NCBI RefSeq assembly: GCF_000218685.1
Contig: NW_006763291.1
Span: 2,884,308 to 2,948,307 of the forward strand
Direction: 5' to 3'
Length of the DNA: 64,000 nt
Source: Serpula lacrymans var. lacrymans S7.9
Taxonomy: Eukaryota > Basidiomycota > Agaricomycetes > Boletales > Serpulaceae
This document shows, one piece after another, positions 22,472 to 32,420 of this stretch (position 1 is its first letter; every line of letters starts with the position of its first letter). The notes beneath the pieces were generated by a model. It was not told the DNA's origin, did no database searches, and saw only the letters and a program-made list of their open reading frames with translations. The translations under genes were made by a program, and so were the position numbers.

Positions 22472-24292
22472 GTGTCGATGATGAGAACTGCTGTTAGAAA
22501 ACCACACACACAAAAACAAACTAACACACAATCCTCCCAGAATCCACAGAACTTGTTTATGGGCTTTGCCTCCTAGAACAGTGGAGTGGTCTGGTTGTTT
22601 GTGGGGTGGTACGTATAACGATCCTTCAAAGTAAAACCCAGAGATGTATGAGTGTGGGTTTTGAGGAGGAGGGATAGTTGAATTTTATAGAAGATAGGGA
22701 CTTAGTGATGAGTATAGATGAGCACTACCTTGCTAATTGTAGCACAAGGTAGGTTTGAGAATGACAATGTGACGAGGTGACAAAGTTCCCAGTGATAGCA
22801 GGCTCCTGACGCACAGACTGTAGTGCTCAGAAGGACTCTAATCAAAAGGGATAACAATTACTTTCGAAAAGTGACGAGTGACGATGACAGCAGTTAACAG
22901 TGGTAGCAGTGGGAAGTGTTGTGACCACACTGGATCACAAGTAGTAGTGAGTAGTGAACTTGAGATTAGAGAAGAAGTCTGGGTTCGAGTTCTTGTTGTT
23001 TTCACAAGGTAAAATACAGGGGTTTATATAGTGAAAGAAAAGTAGGCTATGTACAGTATAGCTGTGCAAAAAGAATGAGAAAGAACATGAAGGAAGGAAT
23101 GTACGCTGACGAATCCTGCGTAGGTAGTACAGGATAAGATTGTCAAAAAAAGGAAAAGAAAGGGAAAGAACAATGAATGCTGTGAGTAATGTCACAGGTT
23201 TGTACAGCCATAAAGTAAAGTCCAATAGCAGAAAGAGAGCAGGAAAATCATGATGTCATGGGAAGATGCAGTAAAAAAAGGGCAAGGCAAAAAAAATATC
23301 AGTATCAACACAGTTCCTTTATTGTCAGTCAGGCATTCTAAAAACATATGTGTCCATAAAAATGATTCAAAAATCAAAAATAATTGCACTGTAAATGAAT
23401 ATTCTGCTGAAAAAAAAGAAACTGGAGCCACCAGTCCACCACCTAGTCCAAATTCGACGGTTCCATGGCCTTACCAATGGACTGGTTGCATTGGACCACC
23501 TGGTCAAACAAGGGAGGGAGAGGAGTAGTCCCAATTTGGAACAAGTGAGTCCCAGGCAGCGTGTGGTAGGTGTAGCTGTAGCGAAGACGATGGTCAAAAG
23601 ATAAGTGTACCCAAGTGAATGGGACAGCGATGAACATGGGCGACACAAGGGATGAACCTTCTCCAGCTCAAAAACTACCCACCCATGCTCCAACCAGGCA
23701 AGACGAGCGACCGATGTTTTGATAGTATATGATGGTAGATCGACGTCATAAAGATGGACCTGTTGCCCTATTTGAACCGGCCGCCAGGGCTTTGCTGATA
23801 TCAGCAGTGGCACATGGTAGTCAATGGATCGGTGATGGAAGCGGATAGGAAGTGGTGACATCAGAAATGGTGGGGGAGCAAAGAAGACGAGGAGGTGATG
23901 AGGTGACGAGGAGGTGAACTAAAATGGGGATCCAGAAACGACCGTCGGTGAGAATAAAAACGAGAGTAAGGGACCCATGGTGGGGCTAGGCAAAGGAAGG
24001 GAAGTGAAGGAAACAACAAAAGCAAGGGCACAATGCAATGTGTAGCCAGTGGTGATGCAAAAATTTGCCGAAATGCCGAAATGCCGAAAGTACTGAATGC
24101 GAAAGCAAAGGTGAGCGTGACTGGATTACCTAATAGAGGTGGTGCTGATCAGCCACACAAGTTCAAAAAAGGCAATATTAATTACTATTCCACGTGGCAC
24201 TGTGCCTGTGTGGCGCAAAGGCGAGTCTTTTTGAATATTCGCTTCGTTATTGACACCTGTCCATGCTACCAATCAACTTTCTTGCATGACAC
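22472..24292 (-). repeat. Repeat family arm B (inverted partner of arm A)
   Basis: Reverse-complement match to 7622-9360. It contains the same degenerate frames (22935-23225 and 23367-23861 on the minus strand) and the same TATATAA promoter-like box. The outer edge is GCATGACA at 24285-24292. Small indels separate the two arms. Together they face each other around a 13 kb stretch carrying the RNA-binding protein gene, tps2 and the truncated DUF6698-like gene. Confidence 0.82.
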
Positions 24293-24386
24293 CACTGCCC
24301 AAGAGGCTATAGAAACGACTGAGGTATTTCTATACTAAACCCCCTACTACTTATAGCCGGAGGTGCTACTCGCTATAGTATAATGA

Positions 24387-24449
24387 CTCCTAGGAGAACA
24401 ATGTTGACTCCATGGAGTGGTGGCTATGCTCCATGGAGAACAATGGCTG
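24387..24449. repeat. Three 21-bp tandem units with palindromic cores
   Basis: CTCCTAGGAG at 24387, CTCCATGGAG at 24408 and CTCCATGGAG at 24429 start exactly 21 bp apart. Spacers are related (AACAATGTTGA, TGGTGGCTATG, AACAATGGCTG). No gene overlaps them. Confidence 0.8.
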
Positions 24450-24789
24450 CTTCGGCAGAGACCAGATTTATCCAGTTTTGTCAGTTTTGTCCTCACTAAT
24501 GTTGATAGACACTAGGAGAGGACTTGCTGGGTCCTTCCCCATGTATTGCTCAGGTATATATACTACAACACATGAGGTACTGTACAGTTGTATATAAAAT
24601 TTAAAGTCCGACATCCAGCATGTGACCAGTCACATGTTGAGTCTAGACACTGGTCAGGTGATGTGTCATGTGATTGGGCATGCAACTATGAAAAGTCCAA
24701 AAAGTAAAGTAAAATAAATGGTCATGTGACTTAGAAAATGAGGAGTGAAAGTACAGAAAAGTAAAGCGTAAATAGGTGCTGGTATGTTA

Positions 24790-25645
24790 ATTGTAACACA
24801 AATCACCAAAGCACAGAGTGTGGAAAATACTGGATGAAAAGCAGAGGTAGGCACAACTTGGTTGCCTAATAGAGATGACTGCTAATCAGCCACAAGTATA
24901 AAAAAGGTAGCATTAATTAATATTCCACATGGCACTGTGCCTGTGTGGCACAAAGGCAAATCTTTTGAATTTTTGACACCTGTCCATGCTACCAATCTGT
25001 GAGGAATCAATTTTTCTCATTGCATTCCCATCATGTCGTGGTTATCCAACTTGTTCCCCATCACTCCTCTCGCCCTTGGACTAGAGATCACAGCCAGTAC
25101 TTTATTACTTCTATCTTTCTTCTTCTTATTTTCCCTTCATACTCACATTCTATTATACTTACAACAAAGGAGAACCATCATAGACCCTCGAGAAGATATC
25201 CAAATGGCGTAGCTATAATCCAATGCTATGTCCAGGAATACTTTGGCAAGAGATTAATCAGCGATGTAGGCTGTGACTCAGTATCTTCTCATGGGCTTAC
25301 TGATACAGCCAATCGTACATCTCTTACTGAGGCTCTCTCTTATATGATTAGTAAATACAATAGATTGGACCACTTCCCTTTTTTCTGATTGGTTAACCAT
25401 TTAGTCAGGCCACTCTTGTACCTTTCTTGCTTTCTGGCCTGACCGCTACTATTCAGTATATAAGGAGTAGATATTCCATGTATTATTCTTTAGTTCAATA
25501 TTAGTTTGGATTCGCACCTATACAGATACTCTTCAGTCTCCATACTCTGATCCACCGCCTTTCTCCAAGGACTTGGCCAGACATTGGTTATTGTTATATA
25601 GCTTCGTATTTGTTGCCTGACAAAATCAACTTTGGTGCATGACAT
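24790..25645 (-). repeat. Third, diverged copy of the repeat family, split by a solo LTR
   Basis: 24800-24997 resembles 24040-24270 of arm B (CCTAATAGAG, TTAATTAATATTCCACATGGCACTG-like stretch, CACCTGTCCATGCTACCAATC). The match stops at 24997 and resumes at 25624 with AATCAACTTTGGTGCATGACA, the family's outer edge. The 625 bases between are a separate insertion. Confidence 0.78.
24998..25622 (+). mobile_element. Solo LTR
   Basis: Begins TGTGAGG and ends CCTGACA, interrupts an otherwise continuous repeat copy, and is flanked by a 4 bp direct repeat AATC (5 bp with one mismatch). It carries a TATA box (CAGTATATAAGGAG, about 25455) followed by a leader-like stretch, as in U3-R-U5. The length is 625 bp. 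No internal retroelement genes accompany it, so it probably arose by LTR-LTR recombination. Its sequence differs from the LTR at 7527. Confidence 0.8.
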
Positions 25646-26484
25646 CAGCTGGAGGAATTTTCAACTCACAAAAAGGCAGACAAGTAAGACAATACCAACT
25701 GCTCTACATATTTGTTGACACCAACAAATTTTCTCAGACTACAGCTGGTGAACACCTTGATGAATATCCACAAATGTGGCATCTGTTGGAATAAATATGT
25801 CGAGTATTGAGTCAAGCTGGTACAAAGCGCCTAGAAAGGAAGGCGAGTAAGTTTGGGTGGCCCATGCACCACTATATACCATCAAATTTTTGATTCCGTT
25901 ATTTTACTTACCTATAAAGAGGGCCTGGTTGCCACGTATCACCTCAGACTCTGCAACGAGATCTGAGGTGAGACCCTCTACGTTTTTTCCCTTCTCAAAT
26001 ACCTAGCTGATTATTAGTGTAGCTTCTTATCTTATCAATAGGTACTTACTTAAATGTATTCTCAGACTCTGCAACGAGATCTGAGCTTCTTATCTTATCA
26101 ATAGATCAATCCAAATGACTTGAGCATCATCCATAATGATGTTGAGCCCAGAAATGTGATCCATGGTCATCAAAATCATGAATTCTGGGTTATAGAATTT
26201 GGTTTGGAAAAGGTGCACAGGTGTGACAAATTTTGTGGAGAGATCAATAGTATAGCATTGGAGTTGGAATTATGAACATTTGTAATTCACTTGTATATTA
26301 CACTGGATGTTCGACCAGCTGATGTCAGCTGCAATATCTTATCTAAATCCTGAAAGTAGTTGAAGTTTTTGTCAATATTTTGTGCAAATCTCCAAGTCAT
26401 TGCTTATCCTACTAATCTTCCTCTCCTTATCTGGTTCCCTTCCAGGCCTACTCCAAGCATGCCCCCCATCAGGGATAGCACACG
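25646..26484. other. Non-coding accessory DNA with duplicated hairpin
   Basis: No gene is recognisable. A hairpin ACCTCAGA...TCTGAGGT at 25941-25969 recurs as CTCAGA...TCTGAG at 26061-26085. A 21-base segment starting AGCTTCTTATC occurs identically at 26021-26041 and 26084-26104. Confidence 0.6.
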
Positions 26485-26706
26485 ATGTCTCTGCTATCCC
26501 TCATTCTGATCCTGCTCTTACTATATTGTACGCAAGCCACAACATGTCAACTTAACGGTGGAACACGCATTGATAATGATATTGTTCGAGGAAACTGTCA
26601 AGGTGAGATATCTCACCTTGAAGTTCCACCTGCGGTGGTCTTATGTCTGTGCATAATACCTGATGATATACAAAATGCTATAATCTGTGTGACGAAAGGA
26701 TTTTGA
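26485..26706 (+). CDS. Possible small secreted protein (first exon)
   Basis: ATG at 26485 opens a frame with a strong signal-peptide-like start (SLLSLILILLLLYC, residues 2-15) followed by a short Cys-containing mature part. The open frame is 73 codons. A GT donor at 26603 inside a palindrome may end exon 1 earlier. The start codon lies in the loop of a 10 bp inverted repeat. No family recognised. It may be a relic, since the surroundings are repeats. Confidence 0.3.
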   Translation: MSLLSLILILLLLYCTQATTCQLNGGTRIDNDIVRGNCQGEISHLEVPPAVVLCLCIIPDDIQNAIICVTKGF

Positions 26707-27760
26707 GGAATAGAAGCGCGAGGGTCACACCAATTGTTACAATGCACACAATTCACAAAAACATGAACAAATGGACGGTGCAGAAATTTCAGAAAACCAG
26801 TTTCGATGAACCGCAACGTCATGGAATCAACTTTCAACTTTTGTGCAGGCACCGGTTGGCGTTCAGCTTGGTTTGAACCGGGGATATCGTCTCCTTGGCT
26901 GTGTTTGGACTCCCCTAGTAGTGGTACTACTCATCGTGAGTGTATGATCGCGAGAGCCGCATGTTAGTTTGTGCTATCAACTGACCTGGGCTTGTTCAAG
27001 TTATTGGTAGACTGACTTGAAGTCATGGGTTGAGCGGATGGCCGCCGCCGATCAGTCGGAGACCGCTGTTGAGAAACAATCGGGGCATTGGCTCTTTGTC
27101 CTGAACTAGATGATTGGCTGTAAATGACGCAGTAGTAGGAACGACGACTGTCCAGACCAATTTTGAACTTAGAGGAGGGATACTACACCTATTTAGCGCA
27201 ACGTCGTCGGACGGTGCTACCGACTTGCTTTCAAACGCAATGGCAAAGGCATGGGCTTCGTGATAGCTTGAATGATGGTCAGTAATTTCAATGTATAGTA
27301 ATCAGCTTTTATTTGTGGCCACCAACCAATCATCCTCGTCGGAATCAGGCGCTACAGCTTCGTACCAGGCTTCCTGGAAAATGCCAAAGCTGTTCTCACC
27401 ATTCCACCCTACGCCTCTAATAAACATTCACGTACAAGGTAGTCATCATAATCTCTAAAACAAACAAAACAATCAGCTCTCCAAAGCTCTCGTCAGTGCA
27501 CCTCTGAAAATAGAGGCCATGCTCACAGCAATGACGCCAGCTTTACATCTTCGGGCGCTGGTAAATAATCTGGTTCTTGACGTCTTTTACGCGGAGGCAT
27601 GGTAGGGAGACTCAGAGTGGTAGCAACCAACTCACGAGCAAAGGTGGGACGACGACGAGGCGCTGGTATGGATAAACTTTTGTCCAAGCCAGTCAAAGCC
27701 TCTTGTCCTGATCGGAGAATGTGAGAACTTGAAGAACGAGTCATCTTATCTAACCATTGA
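26706..27760 (-). pseudogene. Unknown gene X, copy 1 (decayed)
   Basis: Minus-strand exons start at ATG 27744 (MTRSSSSHILRSGQEAL, then a basic PPRKRRQEPDY stretch). They continue through DYDDYLVRE, QEAWYEAVAPDSDEDDW and HEAHAFAIAF, separated by introns, and end with a Cys/His-containing piece, NCVHCNNWC, near 26735-26760. A second copy lies at 28345-29250 in the same order. In this copy the third exon changes frame midway (stop at about 27421), so it is probably not functional. Function unknown; the basic stretch could be a nuclear signal. Confidence 0.45.
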
Positions 27761-28039
27761 GTTATTTACAGCTTCAGCGTCATTTCAGCCCGCATCACGT
27801 TATGGGTGGAACCGTGGGTGGACAGGCCCCATAGCGTTTGCTTATAACCCCATGTGCCAACTGCCTAGTCACATTGTCCTAGGGACCCACGACTTTCGAG
27901 TTAGCGATGTGTAAAATGGGTATACCAAGGCTATCGACTGAATCTGAATCTGGTATATCGAAGATACTTTGTCTTGGATCAACTACTAGGAGCTGAGTCA
28001 AACGAGGAGAGACATCACCTAGCATTGAAAAAAGTATGA

Positions 28040-28345
28040 GCGAGTGTGGTCCATGTCTTATGGTCTCGACTATCGCTCACCCTCTGGTCTTTCCATGTAT
28101 CGCAAACGAGCAACCGTACTGAAAACGAGAGCTTCAATTTCACACCCAAATGACTTCGGAGTAACGCGTCGAGCCAGACGAGAACGCATCAGAGCCACTC
28201 TACGGATCATGCCTGCAGGGATATACGTATCAGCGCATAAAAGAGTCCATTGATAGGACATGAATGGCAAAGCAGCCAGAACCACACCGCCCTTGCATAT
28301 GCTAAGAAATTCATGAAGAATATGCCCAACACCCGAATGCAAAAA
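28040..28345 (-). pseudogene. GPI1/PIG-Q fragment left by duplication
   Basis: On the minus strand it reads GHILHEFLSICKGGVVLAAL, then, in another frame and with a stop, VEWL-stop-CVLVWLDALL. These match the intact gene upstream ([17 protein letters not shown] and [14 protein letters not shown]). A run of CGAGCCAGACGAGAAC occurs in both places at DNA level. It holds only the middle part of the protein and has frameshifts. It lies between the two copies of gene X. Confidence 0.72.
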
Positions 28346-29250
28346 TAATTGTCACAATGTCCACATTTACATGTCATCATGAGAAATGGAAGGTGCAGAT
28401 AATCCAGTAAGTCAACTTTAATGAACTGCTTAGCTGTGGTTCAGCTTGGTTTGAACCAGGGGTACCCGTCCCTCAGCCGCGTTTGGCCTCTCCTACGTGT
28501 TTGACTAAGAGACTAGAGCTATGTGCAATTTTATGTCATCGACTTACCTGGACTTCTTACTAGCAGAATAACTTGAAATTGTGGGCTCACCGGATGGTTG
28601 CCAGTGGTCGGCCCAAAATGGTTGTTGAGAAGTGGCTGGGGCATCGGTTTTCTGATGTGAACTAGATGATTGGCTGCAGTAAATGATACAGTGAGCATTT
28701 TGAAAGAGCTTAAAAGGTATAATTACCTGTCTGGAGCTACATGAACGTCTGCACCAGATCCTGTGGATGGCGCTGCCCATTTCGTTTCGAACGCACCGGC
28801 CCGGCGGACGTGGGCCTGCGGTAAGCTTTCGATGTAACGATGGTCAGTGCTGCAATGGTACCCATCGGCTTATCCGCAGGGGTACGAACCAATCTTCCTC
28901 GTTGGCATGAGGTACTATAGCTTTGTACCAAGTTCTCAGAAAATGAAATGCAAGGACCGTTCTCATCACCCCGCCCCGCTTTTGTAGTAATGGTTCATAC
29001 ACATTGTAATTTCTGAAAACAAAAAGCGATCAGTCTCTGATAACTACTTGTCGATGCACCTCTGAAAAAACGGCCTTGCTCACGCCATCTTTACCTCGTG
29101 GCTTGAATCAGGTAATTAATCGGTTTCTTGACATGTCTGGTATGGAGGCGTGGTAGGAGAGCTTGGAATGACATTAGCAAAGGCGACAGGACCTTGAAGC
29201 TTGAGGCCTTGAAGGAATTTATGTGGCAATGATTTCACTAGGCTCTCGTC
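28345..29250 (-). pseudogene. Unknown gene X, copy 2 (decayed)
   Basis: Same exon order as copy 1: a first exon near 29250-29100 without a clean ATG frame, then NYNVYEPLLQKRGGVMRTV and TWYKAIVPHANEEDW, and a 3' piece with KCGHCDNYFC near 28360. DNA similarity to copy 1 extends into introns (for example the stretch around ACTAGATGATTGGCTG, at about 27107 and 28661) and to a shared CAGCTTGGTTTGAACC near the 3' end. It follows GPI1 on the same strand, about 300 bases after its stop. Function unknown. Confidence 0.45.
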
Positions 29251-29554
29251 CTGATCAGGGAATACAACGGAACAATAGCCAATCACTGTTGTTCTTTACA
29301 ACTTCGGATGTTATGGCAGCCGTGCTTGGCGGACAAGCCCATGGACACATCGTTCGTCCATCATGCCATGCACAGGCTGTCCGTGGTCACTCACAATGCC
29401 CTAGAATGACCGAAGCGTCTCGCAAGTCGCTACGATTACAACAGCGTAGCCCTCTTGTCTTTTACAACTTTTTCAAAAGCCCTCTTCCAGACTTTACTCT
29501 GACAGTGGCTCAGATGATCACGCAAGTCTCTATTCCTCAGACCCCGCCATGTTG

Positions 29555-32242
29555 CTAAAAGCTCCCTGTGACTACAGTCAAGAATGCTCCCGTGACAATA
29601 CACCGAAGTAATTGTATCGGGTGGTAGTGTCGTGCGAGCCATGTCCACAACTCCGCTATAAAAAGCCATGAAAACGCGTTATCAACCTCTAGTGTGTTAT
29701 ACGAGCATCGAAAAGAGTATGCATGACTGGACTGACCATATTGAAAAAAGATGGCCGATAGAGTCGGAGGGCAGTTCTGTAAGTTTGAGGAAAAGAGAAT
29801 AAAAGGGAACCATGTCAGAAACATGAAATAGAGCGGGAAAAGGGTGAAACACACCTCGACCACGAGTACATTTTGCATAGACTTGGACTTGGTCTGTGGA
29901 CTGAGGTATATCCCGCCTGTGTTAATCATGAGTGCAAAGGCGCAAAGTCAGTCATATATCATAAGAACACGACTATCGTTTTCCCTCAAAAAGGGAAGTT
30001 TCAAGGCAGCAACGGCGAGAAGAATAAAGGCAGTGCGTCAAAACTATCACTCACCAGGAACTCGCCAAGGGTCTTTAACCCTTAACATTAATGCAAAGAG
30101 AGGGAAGTGACTTATAAATGCGAGTAATGTTTGTAGTATTGCGTGGAGAAATACGATGGATAAACGGAGCTACCAATCCGTCTGTTAGCGATTTGTTGGT
30201 GACTAGCCACGGGATGGATGGACATACAAGAGCGAAGAGTGCATAGTAAAGTGTTATGGTTGGTGATAGGTACGCGACGAGTGTGAAAAGGATGGTGCCA
30301 AGTAAGAGCTGGTCGATGTCGTAGTCCCATGTATCTGTTCTGTTACGAAGTGCATTGTACCGTTTTCCTTTGAAACACAAAAGCCCATATCAGCATCTCT
30401 CGTACAATGCTCCTATCATAAAACAAGATGCGTAAGCAAAACATTAACGCACCACGAAATAACTTCCATAGTGATCCAACTAGCTGGAGCTGGTGGTAAT
30501 ACACGACTGCCACTAGGCGATAGCACACGTACATGTGAGCGGTGAGCACACACAGGAGGTCTGATGCGAGGGAAATAGCGAGCGTCGCACCAAGGAAGCT
30601 CGTCAACCCCACAAGGCCGATGGTACCAGGGAGGAGGGGAGCAGTTTGTTGAAAAGCGGCTGAGGTATGCAGAGTCAGCGTCATTGAGGAAAGAGGATAA
30701 TAGTGGAAGGGGAAATGGATGAAGCGAACGTACTGTTCCATACTGCTATGAGTCCTATGAGCGTGTGTGAATAGAACCGACCGAGTTCGGTATTCAGTTT
30801 AAGACCTGCTGGCCAGCTGTCGAGCCAGACGAGAACTCGTTGTAGCCACTGAACGGACCATGTCTATTAAGACATGCATCAGCAAGGTTGAAACCGTACA
30901 AGAGTTCAATGATAGCCATGATGATGAAAGACTGGGAACGATAACCCACCTCCATGACATGAGTGAGGTGAGCAGCCAAGACCATGCGGTTCTTGCACAA
31001 GAATGTACCCAACGCCATTCCAACAGTAATATCGTTCAAGATCACCCACACCGAGTTATAAAATCTAGACAACAAGTATTTAGTTATTTTATCCAAACAA
31101 ATGCATGAAGCGAGAAGGACATACTTGATATAGAGGAACGACGAAGACGGTGTGACTGCACTGCTTTGTTCATGCAGGGTTTGCGAGAGGGAAAAGAGAG
31201 AGGATATCGTGCCGGCCCGAACGTCTAGCTGTTGAGCTGTGAGACTCAGTATAAGCAGTGTGGGATTGGAGGAGAATGACCCGATGAACGTTGAGTAAAC
31301 CTTACCTGTGAAACTCAAATTCCTGTATGAGGGAAGTGAAGCACTCGATATAACATTGAGACGGCCTCGAATATAACTGGAGACGGTGGAGATGAAACGT
31401 CTGGGGCGCTTGGTCCATGCGGTGCTATACTTTGAAGAGGGATGGCGGTGAGGATTTCGAGAGTGGACATCGTCCATCGAGTGCTGCAGTGACTTGGCCG
31501 AGTTCCACTATGAAAAAACTCTTTGATTATTATCTGCCAGCAGTGAAAGGGGATGAGGAAATAAACGCGCCTGATTGAGGAGAAAATACGTGTACAGCTT
31601 AGAGGAAGACACCTGTGTGGTGTCCGCATTTTCTTTGACGTTGGTGTAATGTCCCTTGTGGGAGTCGGTACTGGAAGACCTTCCTTGAAGTGCAAAGAGC
31701 GATCTTGGGAACTCCGAGGCGTATAGACGCATGGATGTCGCGTCGTGGCGATGATAGTAGATAAATTGAAGCTGTGACAGATTCGTTCTACATATACAGC
31801 ATTAGGACATCAAATTTAAGAATTATTTTTGGGAATATTAATTTATAGGATTTGGACATACAGAACTAGACTCTTTGGAAATTCACTGCGTATTTCGAGG
31901 ATGGGATGAGGAAGAGTTCCGGGTGATGAATGTCGTGTAACAACCCTCTCTGCAAACGAACACCGACCAAGCACGAACGGCCTACCACCCCATCGTTCTA
32001 TCAAGGGTTTCCAGCGTGTCGTATCTTGAATCGAGTCGAGCTTGGACATGGCCTCGGACTCCTAGCAAAAGATCGTAGCGACAGCTTTCAGTATGACATC
32101 CAAGCGTTGGACCAAAGAGACCTACCTGGTCTGATTGTATAACGCCTGCGATACATAATGCTGGAGTCGTCCATCCGTAGATGAATCCTGCTTGGTGGAC
32201 GTCGATGGGCCAGAAGATTGTAGTGGTATTGGCTGTCGACAT
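29555..32242 (-). CDS. gpi1: GPI1/PIG-Q, subunit of GPI-GlcNAc transferase
   Basis: The start ATG at 32242 gives [14 protein letters not shown]..., a typical N-terminus. First exons: 32126-32242, 31862-32061, 31613-31787, 31306-31507, all in phase. Family landmarks follow: [53 protein letters not shown], then [17 protein letters not shown], and [13 protein letters not shown]. The last exon ends at TAG 29555-29557. The protein is a multi-pass ER membrane subunit of the complex that adds GlcNAc to phosphatidylinositol, step one of GPI-anchor synthesis. Later exon edges are by eye. The gene shares a 178 bp promoter with the oxidase gene. A decayed partial copy is at 28040. Confidence 0.88.
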
Positions 32243-32275
32243 GTCGACATCATGTTTACACTCGGAGTACTCCGA
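32234..32275. promoter_or_regulatory. Two palindromes in the GPI1/DAO divergent promoter
   Basis: TGTCGACATGTCGACA (32234-32249) is a perfect 16 bp palindrome centred on the GPI1 start codon. TCGGAGTACTCCGA (32262-32275) is a perfect 14 bp palindrome of the form TCGG-N6-CCGA. The CGG-N6-CCG arrangement is bound by some fungal Zn2Cys6 regulators, such as Ppr1 and UaY. Use here is inferred. Confidence 0.5.
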
Positions 32276-32420
32276 CTATAACAGGCGCGACTGGCACAGA
32301 CTCGAGTTTCTCATTGACAATGACTCAGAACCAATCCCACACTCCAACGGATACCGTTCTTATCTATGTGCATCTTTCAGATCGTGTTGTTCCATTAGAA
32401 CAGCAACCTTATCAACGACC

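Noticed and set aside
22935..23861. Hydrophobic frames in repeat arm B as membrane-protein genes
   Set aside because: They are shared with arm A, are rich in T tracts and shift frame between copies, so they are repeat DNA translated by chance or a decayed element protein.
26856..26880. TTTGAACC near a possible tRNA T-loop (also at 28440-28465)
   Set aside because: The minus strand reads GGTTCAAACC, but flanks do not form a T stem or acceptor stem and no A box fits. It is part of the duplicated gene X region.
28070..28342. 90-codon frame as an independent gene
   Set aside because: Its sequence matches the middle of GPI1 with a frame change, so it is a duplication remnant.
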